Assembly: GCA_016124805.1 (NCBI GenBank)
Contig: WGND01000011.1
Coordinates: forward strand, 248,001 to 312,000
DNA length: 64,000 nucleotides
From: Hyphomicrobiales bacterium
GTDB lineage: Bacteria; Pseudomonadota; Alphaproteobacteria; Parvibaculales; Parvibaculaceae
Direction: 5' to 3'
This document shows positions 44,767 through 54,364 of this stretch, one piece after another. The notes under the pieces were generated by a model that was given only the letters and a program-made list of their open reading frames with translations, did no database searches and had not been told where the DNA came from. The translations under genes were made by a program, and so were the position numbers. How positions within the stretch are numbered: the stretch's first letter is position 1; each line of letters begins with the position of its first letter.

Positions 44767-45084
44767 ATGTCGTTTGCTGAGTGGTTCAATAGCATTGTGA
44801 ATAGCATTCCACCTGAACTGATCATTCCTGGCTCCATCGCTGCGCTGACTGTTCTTCTGCTCGCCCTGTTTGCCGTCAATACGACGACATTGCGCCGTAT
44901 GAGGGCTGCGCAGCAGGGGCCATCGGTCGAAAAGGAACTGGCGACGCTGAACAAGCGTCTCGAGGCTGCCAACAGGCTGGGCGGATCGCCGGCGGCCACG
45001 GGTTTCAAGCCCATCCGTCGCAGCAAGCGCAAGCATGTGCCCGCCATTCGTTCGGCCCAACCAGAGCACAAGCGCCGCGCCTGA
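44767..45084 (+). CDS. Hypothetical single-TM protein with basic C-terminus
   Basis: IPPELIIPGSIAALTVLLLALFAV TM segment, C-terminus RRSKRKHVPAIRSAQPEHKRRA. Confidence 0.55.
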   Translation: MSFAEWFNSIVNSIPPELIIPGSIAALTVLLLALFAVNTTTLRRMRAAQQGPSVEKELATLNKRLEAANRLGGSPAATGFKPIRRSKRKHVPAIRSAQPEHKRRA

Positions 45085-45246
45085 ATATCCATTTGTGATC
45101 TAATGGGTCGAATAGACCTGTTTTTGGCGCGAAATATCATGCAATCCTGAATTTGTGCCTTGCAAAAAATGCTGACCGTCTCTAAATCACAGACTATGAT
45201 CGGATAAAGTTTTATATAACATTTTTCGGTTGTATTTATTATCACG

Positions 45247-45274
45247 GCCACAAAGGTGGCAAACCTCTGTGAGG
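45247..45274 (+). promoter_or_regulatory. Two small adjacent hairpins at the cysD ribosome-binding site
   Basis: GCCAC-AAAG-GTGGC (45247-45260) and CCTC-TGT-GAGG (45264-45274); GAGG lies 6 nt before the ATG. Confidence 0.35.
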
Positions 45275-45280
45275 ATCTGC

Positions 45281-46075
45281 ATGGACCGCCTCGACCATCT
45301 TGAAAGTCAGAGCATTTATATTTTCCGGGAGGCCTTCAACCGGATTGAGAATATCGCGATGCTCTGGTCGTTGGGCAAGGACTCCAACGTCATGATCTGG
45401 CTCGCCCGCAAGGCCTTTTTTGGCCATGTGCCTTTCCCTGTCATGCATGTGGATACGGGCAAGAAGTTTCCGGAAATGTATGAGTTCAGGGATCGCTATG
45501 CGACCGAATGGAACCTGAATTTCCTGCGGGAAGAATGCCCGCCGCTTGAAGCGACCGATGAAACGCTGCCGCCTGCGGCGCGCTCGGCTGCCCGCAAGAC
45601 CGAAGGCCTGAAACTCGCCATCAAGAAATATGGCTTCAATGCGCTCTTTGCCGGTATTCGCCGTGACGAGGAGGCGACGCGCGCCAAGGAGCGTGTGTTC
45701 AGCCCGCGCGGCCTGACAGGGCAGTGGGATTTCAAGGATCAGCCGCCGGAATTCTGGGACCAGTACAAGACGGATTTTCCGCCTGGCACCCATATCCGCA
45801 TTCATCCGCTGCTGCACTGGACCGAGGTCGACATCTGGCTCTATACCCAGCGCGAGCAGATCCCGACCATCCCGCTCTATTTCGCAAATCAGGGCAAGCG
45901 CTACCGGTCGCTGGGTGACAAGGACATCACGTCGCCTGTTGCCAGCACAGCCTCGACGATTGAAGAGATCATTGAAGAACTGCGCACCACGAAAGTATCG
46001 GAGCGTTCGGGACGCGCCATGGATCATGAAGCCGAAGATGCTTTCGAGCGTCTGCGTGCCGATGGCTATCTGTAA
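45281..46075 (+). CDS. cysD: Sulfate adenylyltransferase subunit 2
   Basis: MDRLDHLESQSIYIFREAF, MLWSLGKDSNVMIWLARKAFFG, HVDTGKKFPEMYEFRD. Confidence 0.96.
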   Translation: MDRLDHLESQSIYIFREAFNRIENIAMLWSLGKDSNVMIWLARKAFFGHVPFPVMHVDTGKKFPEMYEFRDRYATEWNLNFLREECPPLEATDETLPPAARSAARKTEGLKLAIKKYGFNALFAGIRRDEEATRAKERVFSPRGLTGQWDFKDQPPEFWDQYKTDFPPGTHIRIHPLLHWTEVDIWLYTQREQIPTIPLYFANQGKRYRSLGDKDITSPVASTASTIEEIIEELRTTKVSERSGRAMDHEAEDAFERLRADGYL

Positions 46076-46087
46076 GGAATTCTGACC

Positions 46088-48016
46088 ATGACCGACGCCA
46101 AGAAAGCCAATGTCATTCCGCTCACTGTCGGCGACGAGCTCGAAATGCTCGCCTCTGCCCGTGATCTGCTGCGTATCGTGATTGTGGGCCATGTGGATCA
46201 CGGCAAGTCCACACTTGTGGGCCGGATGTTCCACGACACCGGCTCGCTGCCCGAAGGCAAATTCGAAAACATCAAGGCGACATGCGAGCGTCGCGGCGTG
46301 CCCTTCGAATGGGCCTTCCTGATGGATGCGCTGCAGGCCGAGCGCGATCAGGGCATCACGATTGATACCAGCCAGATCTGGTTCAAGACCGATGCGCGCG
46401 ACTACACGATTATTGATGCGCCGGGTCACAAGGAATTCCTGAAAAACATGATCACGGGCGCGGCGCAGTCTGATGCCGCGCTGCTGATCATTGACGCGGC
46501 CGAGGGTGTGCGCGAGCAGTCGCGCCGTCACGGCTATCTTCTGCATCTGCTTGGCATCAAGCAGATCGCCGTGGCTGTCAACAAGATGGACCTCGTGGAT
46601 TATGAGGAAGACCAGTTCAACCTCATCGAACAGGAATATCGGGACTATCTGACGTCCATCGGTGTGACTCCGACATTCGTGATCCCGGTTTCGGCTCGTG
46701 AAGGCGACAACATCGTTGAGCGGTCCAAGGCTATGTCCTGGTACAAGGGGCCGACCGTTGTGAAGGCGCTCGACAGCTTCACGCCAAGCGTGTCACCAAC
46801 AGAAGCCGCCCTGCGTTTCCCTGTGCAGGATGTCTATAAATTCGATCATCGGCGCATTCTTGCCGGTCGCATCGAGGCCGGTCGCCTTCGCGTTGGCGAT
46901 GAAGTTCTTTTCTCGCCATCCAACAAAAAGGCGCGGGTGAAGACCATTGAATACTGGTCGTCCGTCTCAGGTCGTCCGGCGCCCACCGAAGCGGAAGCAG
47001 GCGCCTCCGTTGGCATCACGCTTGATGAGCAGATTTTCGTCGAGCGCGGCGAGCTGATCAGCCATGTTGAAGATGCGCCTGTGGAAACAGATGTTTTCCG
47101 CGCCCGCATTTTCTGGCTCGGCAACGAGCCGATGGAAAAAGGCAAGAGCTACAAGATCAAGCTCGGCACACTTGAAGCGCCTGTCACGATCCAGTCCATT
47201 GAGCGGATCATTGATACGAGCGATCTCTCCAATGCGTCGGCCAATCAGGTTGAGAAAAACCAGGTGGCCGAAGTTGTGATGCGCTCGCGTCGCATGCTGG
47301 CGCTTGATGAATTTATCGATCATCCCAAGAGCGGTCGTTTCGTACTGCTTGAAAAATATGACATTGCCGGTGGCGGTATCATCTCGATGGAAGGCTATGC
47401 CGACCAGCGCGATCTCATCACCTCGCGCTCGACCAATATTACGCGCGTCGAGCATGGTATTTCCGATGAGGCCCGCTTCCTGCGCAACGGCCATAAGGGC
47501 GGTGTTCTCTGGTTCACGGGTCTGTCGGGTGCGGGCAAGTCGACACTTGCTCTGGCGCTCGAAAAGCGGCTCTTTGAAAAGGGCTATAATGTCTATGTGC
47601 TGGACGGCGACAATGTACGCCATGGCCTGAATGCCAATCTCAGCTTCTCGCCCGAAGATCGTGCCGAAAATATCCGTCGCGTTGGTGAAGTGGCCGCGCT
47701 CTTCCAGCGGGCGGGCATGATCGCCATTACGTCCTTCATCTCGCCTTATCGTTCGGACCGTGATCGTGCGCGTGAAGCGGCGGGCGATGGCTTCCATGAA
47801 ATCCATGTGAAGGCGGATGTGGCAACCTGCGAGGCGCGCGATCCCAAGGGTCTCTATGCCAAGGCACGTACCGGCGAGATCAAGGAATTTACCGGTATCT
47901 CGGCACCCTATGAGGCACCGGATTCGCCGCAGCTTGTGGTTGATACGGCGGCATCCTCGGTTGAGGAATGTGTGGACCGGCTTGTTAATTATGTGGAGAG
48001 CAAATTCAGGGTATAA
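46088..48016 (+). CDS. cysNC: Bifunctional sulfate adenylyltransferase subunit 1/adenylylsulfate kinase
   Basis: [42 protein letters not shown], second kinase domain with [21 protein letters not shown]. Confidence 0.96.
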   Translation: MTDAKKANVIPLTVGDELEMLASARDLLRIVIVGHVDHGKSTLVGRMFHDTGSLPEGKFENIKATCERRGVPFEWAFLMDALQAERDQGITIDTSQIWFKTDARDYTIIDAPGHKEFLKNMITGAAQSDAALLIIDAAEGVREQSRRHGYLLHLLGIKQIAVAVNKMDLVDYEEDQFNLIEQEYRDYLTSIGVTPTFVIPVSAREGDNIVERSKAMSWYKGPTVVKALDSFTPSVSPTEAALRFPVQDVYKFDHRRILAGRIEAGRLRVGDEVLFSPSNKKARVKTIEYWSSVSGRPAPTEAEAGASVGITLDEQIFVERGELISHVEDAPVETDVFRARIFWLGNEPMEKGKSYKIKLGTLEAPVTIQSIERIIDTSDLSNASANQVEKNQVAEVVMRSRRMLALDEFIDHPKSGRFVLLEKYDIAGGGIISMEGYADQRDLITSRSTNITRVEHGISDEARFLRNGHKGGVLWFTGLSGAGKSTLALALEKRLFEKGYNVYVLDGDNVRHGLNANLSFSPEDRAENIRRVGEVAALFQRAGMIAITSFISPYRSDRDRAREAAGDGFHEIHVKADVATCEARDPKGLYAKARTGEIKEFTGISAPYEAPDSPQLVVDTAASSVEECVDRLVNYVESKFRV

Positions 48017-48044
48017 GCGTTCTTCGAATGAGGAGGCCCCCTGA

Positions 48045-49037
48045 ATGAGCGTTCTGGTGACTGGTGGTGCCGGTTATATCGGCAGTCACACCGCCATCGA
48101 CCTGATCAATGCTGGCGAAGAGGTTGTCGTGATCGACAATCTCTCAACCGGTTTTGAGTGGGCCGTCCAGGTTTCCGAGGATTCGCTCTATATCGGCGAT
48201 ATTGCCGATGACGCCCTGGTGTCGCGGATCATTGATGAGCGCAAGGTCGATGCCGTCGTGCATTTTGCCGGCTCCATCGTGGTGCCGGAGTCGGTTGAAA
48301 ATCCGCTCAAATATTATCTCAACAATACAGCCCGCACGCGCAGCCTGATTGAATCCTGCGTGAAGGGCGAGGTTAAGAATTTCATCTTTTCTTCTACGGC
48401 AGCGGTTTACGGGATGGTCGAAACCATGCCGGTGACGGAAGACGCACCGCTCAATCCGATCTCCCCCTATGGCCGCTCCAAGCTGATGACCGAGTGGATG
48501 CTGCGCGATGTGTCGGAGGCCCATGATCTGAACTTTGCCGCCCTTCGCTATTTCAACGTGGCAGGCAGCGACCCGAAAGGCCGAACCGGGCAGTCCACCG
48601 CCAATGCCACCCATCTCATCAAGGTTGCCTGCCAGACGGCGCTGGGGCAGCGCGACCATATTGATGTTTTCGGCACCGATTACGACACGCCGGATGGTAC
48701 CTGTATTCGCGACTATATCCATGTGAGTGATCTGGCCTCAGCCCATACCGCCGCGCTTGCCTATCTGCGCAAGACCGGCAGCAGCATTATCGCCAATGCC
48801 GGCTATGGGCATGGTTTTTCGGTTCGCGAGGTGCTGGCGGCCGTGGAGCGGGTGGCAGGCCATGGCTTCGACATTCGCGAGGCGCCGCGACGGGCTGGCG
48901 ATCCGGCGGCCATTGTGTCGGATCCAAGCCGCATCAAGGCCAACTTTGGCTGGACGCCTGCCTATGATGATCTCGATGTGATCGTGGCCCATGCGATGGC
49001 ATGGGAACAAAAATTGGCAACGCGTAACCGACTCTGA
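48045..49037 (+). CDS. galE: UDP-glucose 4-epimerase
   Basis: VLVTGGAGYIGSHTAIDLI, FSSTAAVYG, SPYGRSKLMTEWML, LRYFNVAGSDP. Confidence 0.93.
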   Translation: MSVLVTGGAGYIGSHTAIDLINAGEEVVVIDNLSTGFEWAVQVSEDSLYIGDIADDALVSRIIDERKVDAVVHFAGSIVVPESVENPLKYYLNNTARTRSLIESCVKGEVKNFIFSSTAAVYGMVETMPVTEDAPLNPISPYGRSKLMTEWMLRDVSEAHDLNFAALRYFNVAGSDPKGRTGQSTANATHLIKVACQTALGQRDHIDVFGTDYDTPDGTCIRDYIHVSDLASAHTAALAYLRKTGSSIIANAGYGHGFSVREVLAAVERVAGHGFDIREAPRRAGDPAAIVSDPSRIKANFGWTPAYDDLDVIVAHAMAWEQKLATRNRL

Positions 49038-49141
49038 ATATATTGCAGCGCAAGATAGTGAAATAATAATTCATTTCCCTGCAAAATCAGTCCTGTGCGA
49101 GCCTCCGCGCGATCAGACAGGAGCTGGATAACCGGAATCGA

Positions 49142-50512
49142 ATGAGCATGACCAAAAGCGCCATCACAGCCGTTATTCTGGCGGCCGGTAAGGGGATGCG
49201 AATGAAATCGCGTCTGCCCAAAGGCATGCATGCGATTGCCGGGCGCCCCATGATTGGCCATGTGCTGGCAACGGTTGCAGAACTCGATGCGGCAGATGCT
49301 GTGCTCGTGGTTGGTCCGGACATGGATATCGTGTCGGATTATGCGCGTTCCGTGACGCCGGATGCAGCCATTGCGATTCAGCATGAGCGGCTGGGCACGG
49401 GCGATGCCGTGCGTGCTGCCGAAAGCGCTGTCCGCGAAGATTGCGATGTCGTGCTGGTGATCTTTGGTGACACGCCGCTTGTCCAGAGCCGGACATTGAA
49501 AGCGATGGCGGCGGCCTGTCTGGGCGAGCATCATGTCGCTGTTCTCGGCTTTGAAGCGGCTGATCCGGCAAAATATGGCCGTCTTGTTCTTGATGACAAA
49601 GAGGCGCTGCAAGCCATTGTCGAATTCAAGGATGCCACGCCCGAGCAGGTCGCCATCACGCTTTGCAATGGTGGCGCGATGGCCGTGCGCCGGGCCGATC
49701 TGTTCCGTTTGCTTGGCAAGCTCACCAACAAGAATGCCGCTGAAGAATATTATCTGACGGATATTGTGGGTCTTGCCCGCGCTGAAGGTCTTTCCTGCAC
49801 GGTCATCACGGCCGATGAGGCCGATGTGCAAGGCGTCAACAGCCGTGCCGATCTCGCTGTCGTCGAAGCGGAAATGCAGAAGCGGCTTCGCCTTAAAGCG
49901 ATGGAAGGGGGCGCGACGCTCAGCGATCCCGAGACCGTCCATTTCTGTGCCGACACGCAGCTCGGGCAGGATGTCACAATCGGGCAGCATGTCGTTTTCG
50001 GGCCTGATGTTCAGGTGGCGGATAATGTGACCATCAAACCCTTCTGCCATATTGAGGGAACACGTATTGAAGAGGGTGCGCAGGTCGGGCCCTATGCGCG
50101 GCTTCGCCCGGGTTCCGTCATCGGGCGGGATGCCCATATCGGCAATTTCGTCGAAACGAAGAAAGCCGCGATAGAGCAGGGCGCCAAGGTCAATCACCTG
50201 ACCTATATTGGCGATGCCCGTGTGGGGGCCGGCAGCAATATCGGCGCGGGCACGATCACCTGCAATTATGACGGCTTTAACAAATATTTCACTGACATCG
50301 GCAAGGGCGCCTTTGTCGGCTCCAACTCGTCGCTGGTGGCGCCTGTCAAGATCGGCGATGGCGCCTATATCGGGTCGGGCAGTGTGGTGACAAAGGATGT
50401 GGCTGGTGATGCGCTTGCCGTGACACGTCCTCAGCAGACGGAGAAAGCGGGCTGGGCCGCCCGCTTCCGGGCTGCACAGGAAGCGCGCAAGAAGTCAGGT
50501 TCGGGCAAATAG
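49142..50512 (+). CDS. glmU: Bifunctional GlcNAc-1-P uridyltransferase/GlcN-1-P acetyltransferase
   Basis: AVILAAGKGMRMKSRLPKGMHAIAGRPM, left-handed beta-helix hexapeptides, GAGTITCNYDGFNKY. Confidence 0.96.
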   Translation: MSMTKSAITAVILAAGKGMRMKSRLPKGMHAIAGRPMIGHVLATVAELDAADAVLVVGPDMDIVSDYARSVTPDAAIAIQHERLGTGDAVRAAESAVREDCDVVLVIFGDTPLVQSRTLKAMAAACLGEHHVAVLGFEAADPAKYGRLVLDDKEALQAIVEFKDATPEQVAITLCNGGAMAVRRADLFRLLGKLTNKNAAEEYYLTDIVGLARAEGLSCTVITADEADVQGVNSRADLAVVEAEMQKRLRLKAMEGGATLSDPETVHFCADTQLGQDVTIGQHVVFGPDVQVADNVTIKPFCHIEGTRIEEGAQVGPYARLRPGSVIGRDAHIGNFVETKKAAIEQGAKVNHLTYIGDARVGAGSNIGAGTITCNYDGFNKYFTDIGKGAFVGSNSSLVAPVKIGDGAYIGSGSVVTKDVAGDALAVTRPQQTEKAGWAARFRAAQEARKKSGSGK

Positions 50513-50513
50513 C

Positions 50514-52337
50514 ATGTGCGGTATTGTTGGTGTCATCGGAAACAGGGATGTCGCGCCCATCATCGTGGAAGCGCTGAAGCGGCTTGAATATCGCGGCTAT
50601 GACAGCGCGGGCGTTGCCACGATTCATGATGGCGATATTGATCGTCGTCGTGCCCAGGGCAAGCTTTTCCATCTTGAGACATTGCTTGAAAGCCAGCCGC
50701 TAACCGGCCTCATCGGCATCGGACATACGCGCTGGGCGACCCATGGTGCGCCGAGCGAACGCAATGCCCATCCGCATGCGACGGATCGGGTGGCGATTGT
50801 GCATAACGGCATCATTGAAAATTATCGCGAGCTGCGTGAGCGGCTGACGGCGCAGGGCGCGCACTTCGTCACTGAGACGGATACCGAAGTCGTGGCCCAT
50901 CTCATCACCGGCTATCTGGATGCCGGCAAGTCACCTCAGGATGCTGTTTTTGCAGCGCTGCAGGAACTGGAAGGCGCCTTTGCTCTCGGGATCATCTTCA
51001 AGGGCGAAGACAATCTCATCATTGGGGCGCGCCGTGGCAGCCCGCTTGCCATCGGCTATGGCGACGGGTCGATGTATCTGGGATCGGATGCCTTTGCGCT
51101 GGCCCCCATGACCAATCGCGTGACCTTTCTGGAGGAAGGCGACTGGGCCGTGCTGACGCGCGACGGCGCCGTGATCCATGATGCCGAAGGGCGCATTGTA
51201 GAACGCAAGATCAAGGTTACGGATGTCTCTGCCGCGCTGGTGGACAAGGGCAATCATCGCCATTTTATGGCAAAGGAAATTTTCGAGCAGCCCGAGGTCC
51301 TCGGCCACACGCTCTCGGAATATCTCAATCCGCTGAACGAGACGATCCGCCTGCCGGAGCTGCCTGTTGATCTGGCCAGCGTGCCGCGCATTACCATCGT
51401 CGCCTGTGGCACTGCCTATCTGGCCGGCATGGTCGCCAAATACTGGTTTGAGAAATATGCGCGGATTTCCGTCGAGGTCGATATTGCTTCCGAATTCCGT
51501 TATCGCAATGCCGCGCTGACGCCGGGCGGTCTGGCGATCTTCATTTCACAATCGGGCGAAACTGCCGATACGCTTGCTGCGCTTCGCTATTGCGCGGAGA
51601 ACGGCCAGAAGACCCTTGCCATCGTCAATGTGGTGGAGAGCTCCATTGCGCGCGCGGCGGATGGCATTTTGCCGACCTTTGCCGGACCGGAGATCGGTGT
51701 TGCCTCCACGAAAGCCTTTACCTGCCAGCTGACAACGCTGGCCGTTCTGGCGGTGCGTGCCGGGCTCGCGCGGGGGACAGTCGCCAAGGCCGACGAAGCC
51801 CGTCTTGTGCGGACCCTGCTGGAGGTGCCGCGGCATGTGGCCGAGGCCCTGCAGGCTGACCGCGCCATTCAGACAATCAGCGCCGACATGGCCCGCGCGC
51901 GTGACGTGCTTTATCTTGCGCGCGGCCATAATTATCCCATTGCCCTTGAAGGTGCGCTGAAGCTCAAGGAAATTTCATACATCCATGCCGAAGGCTATGC
52001 CGCCGGTGAGCTGAAGCATGGTCCGATTGCCCTGATTGACGAAGATGTGCCGGTGGTCGTGATCGCGCCGCTGGATGAGTTTTTCGACAAGACCATCTCC
52101 AATATGCAGGAAGTCATTGCGCGTGGCGGGCGTGTGTTGCTGATTTCGGACAAGGCGGGCATTGAGCGAGTCGGCGACAGCGTCTGGGCTCATATCATGG
52201 TGCCGACCGTGCATCCGCTGATTGCCCCGATCATCAACACGATCCCTGTGCAACTGCTGGCCTATCACACGGCCGTCTCGAAGGGCACTGATGTGGATCA
52301 GCCCCGAAATCTGGCGAAATCCGTCACCGTTGAATAG
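50514..52337 (+). CDS. glmS: Glutamine-fructose-6-phosphate aminotransferase
   Basis: MCGIVGVIGNRDVAPIIVEALKRLEYRGYDSAGVA, ACGTAYLAG, FISQSGETADTLAALR, C-terminal PRNLAKSVTVE. Confidence 0.98.
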   Translation: MCGIVGVIGNRDVAPIIVEALKRLEYRGYDSAGVATIHDGDIDRRRAQGKLFHLETLLESQPLTGLIGIGHTRWATHGAPSERNAHPHATDRVAIVHNGIIENYRELRERLTAQGAHFVTETDTEVVAHLITGYLDAGKSPQDAVFAALQELEGAFALGIIFKGEDNLIIGARRGSPLAIGYGDGSMYLGSDAFALAPMTNRVTFLEEGDWAVLTRDGAVIHDAEGRIVERKIKVTDVSAALVDKGNHRHFMAKEIFEQPEVLGHTLSEYLNPLNETIRLPELPVDLASVPRITIVACGTAYLAGMVAKYWFEKYARISVEVDIASEFRYRNAALTPGGLAIFISQSGETADTLAALRYCAENGQKTLAIVNVVESSIARAADGILPTFAGPEIGVASTKAFTCQLTTLAVLAVRAGLARGTVAKADEARLVRTLLEVPRHVAEALQADRAIQTISADMARARDVLYLARGHNYPIALEGALKLKEISYIHAEGYAAGELKHGPIALIDEDVPVVVIAPLDEFFDKTISNMQEVIARGGRVLLISDKAGIERVGDSVWAHIMVPTVHPLIAPIINTIPVQLLAYHTAVSKGTDVDQPRNLAKSVTVE

Positions 52338-52520
52338 GCCTGATTCGCGGTTTTGCTCCTCGAACTGCCCTGCTTGAACAATGCATAAACAGACCATCCG
52401 CTTGTCGTTTTTCCGCCAATTCGGATGCGGCTCCCGCTCGTGATAGTTTTGTAACGGCTATCCTGTGTGACGGAACGCGCAGATTCTATGGGCTAAACTC
52501 TGCGCCGGGGAGCGCGAGAC

Positions 52521-53696
52521 ATGAGAAATAAAAACACGAAATCATTCTGCTGGTCCTTGTTTGTCATTATCACGAGCCTTTCGCTGGCGCCCTCAGCGCC
52601 AGGCGCGATGGCCGATACGGCAATCCCGTCAAGCGGCGTCAACGAGCTGACAGCCGGAGCGACAGCGATTGATGAGTCCCGTTATGAAGATGCGATTGCC
52701 GTGTTCTCCCGCGCACTCGACAGCGAGGCGCTTGATGGCGCCGGCAAGGCGCTGGCCCATCATCATCGCGGCATTGCGGAACAGAAGCTTGGCCAGCAGA
52801 AAAATGCGATTGCCGATTACGGCCTTGCCATCAAATCCGGCCTGCTGCCCAAGCCTGTCATGGCACGTGCGTTCTACAATCGGGCTATCGCCTATGCCGA
52901 TACTGGCGCGCCGAGTGAAGCGGAAGCCGATTATGATGCCTGTCTGGCGTTGACGCCTGATTTTGCGGCTGCCTATCACAATCGCGCCAATCTCAGGCGC
53001 CATCGCGGGGCCTATGCCGAGGCCATCAGTGATTACAATGAAGCCATGAAGCGCCTCTCGCCCAAGGATCAGAAACTCTCGCTGTTCGGGCGGGCACTCT
53101 CCCGGGAAATGCTGGACGACAAGGCGGGCGCCAAAACCGATTTGCAGGCGGCACTTGCCATTGACCCCGCCTTCAAAGCGGCTCAGGCCAAGCTGGCGGC
53201 ACTTTCTGCCCCTGCCACGCCCGTTATGGCCGCTGCCGAACCCAAGGTGCTGCCTTCGGCACCGCCACCCAAAAAATCCGATGTCATCCGCGTCGCGTCG
53301 GCTGGTGGCTGGCAGACGACCGCGATCCGGTTTGAGAATGGGACGCCCATCAAATTACCGCCGCCTGCAAGCGAAAAGCCCCTTAATACGGCCAGTCTGG
53401 TACCTCGCGAGGCCACGGCGCTTCAGCCCGCGAAAGTGACGAAAGACGGCGACATCCGAATCCAGCTTGGCGCCTTCCGCAGCGAGGCGATTGCCCTGCA
53501 AGCCTGGCGGGATCTCGTGGCCAAAGCCCCGTCTGAACTGGGTAACAGCACGCCCCATATCGAGCGGGCCGATCTCGGGGCCAAAGGCATCTATTACCGC
53601 CTTCAAACAGGCGATTATGGCTCGGTTGCAGAAGCAAAAAGCCGTTGCAATGCGCTGACTGCCCAATCGCTCGCCTGTATCGTCGCCGCCCGCTAG
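52521..53696 (+). CDS. TPR and SPOR domain-containing exported protein
   Basis: N-terminal hydrophobic segment, TPR repeats, C-terminal IQLGAFRSEAIALQAW...GIYYRLQTGDYGSVAEAKSRCNALTAQSLACIVAA. Confidence 0.85.
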   Translation: MRNKNTKSFCWSLFVIITSLSLAPSAPGAMADTAIPSSGVNELTAGATAIDESRYEDAIAVFSRALDSEALDGAGKALAHHHRGIAEQKLGQQKNAIADYGLAIKSGLLPKPVMARAFYNRAIAYADTGAPSEAEADYDACLALTPDFAAAYHNRANLRRHRGAYAEAISDYNEAMKRLSPKDQKLSLFGRALSREMLDDKAGAKTDLQAALAIDPAFKAAQAKLAALSAPATPVMAAAEPKVLPSAPPPKKSDVIRVASAGGWQTTAIRFENGTPIKLPPPASEKPLNTASLVPREATALQPAKVTKDGDIRIQLGAFRSEAIALQAWRDLVAKAPSELGNSTPHIERADLGAKGIYYRLQTGDYGSVAEAKSRCNALTAQSLACIVAAR

Positions 53697-53744
53697 GCTG
53701 TCCCCTACAAATGGGTGGGTCCGGGGCGATGCTTAAGGCTCAGA

Positions 53745-53777
53745 TTCATCCCAACAAAAAAAAGGGGGGATGAAATG
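53745..53777 (+). promoter_or_regulatory. Hairpin with A8G6 tracts overlapping ribosome-binding site and start of DUF3237 gene, with ATG-AAA-TGA mini-ORF
   Basis: TTCATCCC(53745-53752)-aacaaaaaaaaggg-GGGATGAA(53767-53774); mini-ORF 53770-53778 overlaps CDS ATG 53775. Confidence 0.5.
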
Positions 53778-54245
53778 AGACAGCTGGAATCCGAATTCCT
53801 ATTTGAGATCGAGGCCACGCTTGAGGCCATGCAGGATGTCGGGCTTACGCCGACCGGGCATCGGATGATCGCCTATGTCAAAGAGGGCCGCTTTACCGGC
53901 CCCAAGATGAAGGGCAAGGTTCTGGCGGGTGGTGGCGACTGGGCGCTTGTCCGGGGTGACGGGGTGCTGGTCATTGACGTCCGCATTACGATTGAGACCG
54001 ATGATGGCGTGCGGATCTATGTCAGCTATGGCGGGCGCATTTCCGGGTCGCCCGAGGTGCTTGGGCAGTTGCTCGATCCGACCAAGGCTGGGGATGTCGA
54101 TCCGGCGAGCTATTATTTCCGCACAAATCCGCTTTTTGATGCCCCTGTCAATTCAGACTATGCGTGGCTGAATGGCATGGCTGCCATCGGGATCGGCCGC
54201 TTCACATCCACCGGCGTCAGCTATGATGTTCACCTGATCCGATAG
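53775..54245 (+). CDS. DUF3237 domain-containing protein
   Basis: LESEFLFEIEATLEAMQDVGLTPTGHRMIAYVKEGRFTGPKMKGKVLAGGGDW; start trimmed from ORF 53715..54245. Confidence 0.8.
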   Translation: MRQLESEFLFEIEATLEAMQDVGLTPTGHRMIAYVKEGRFTGPKMKGKVLAGGGDWALVRGDGVLVIDVRITIETDDGVRIYVSYGGRISGSPEVLGQLLDPTKAGDVDPASYYFRTNPLFDAPVNSDYAWLNGMAAIGIGRFTSTGVSYDVHLIR

Positions 54246-54364
54246 AAAACGGGCAGGGGCGGAGCCCTATTTTTCGTTTACACGGACAAGTTGAATTGAG
54301 GTAGTTTGGGAGCGTTCTTCCGGGCGATCTTTGCCCTATGGCATGTCATATGAGCCCCTGTTAA

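Noticed and set aside
45242-46546. 434 aa ORF antisense to cysD and cysNC
   Set aside because: Covers two strong sulfate-activation genes; considered a shadow ORF.
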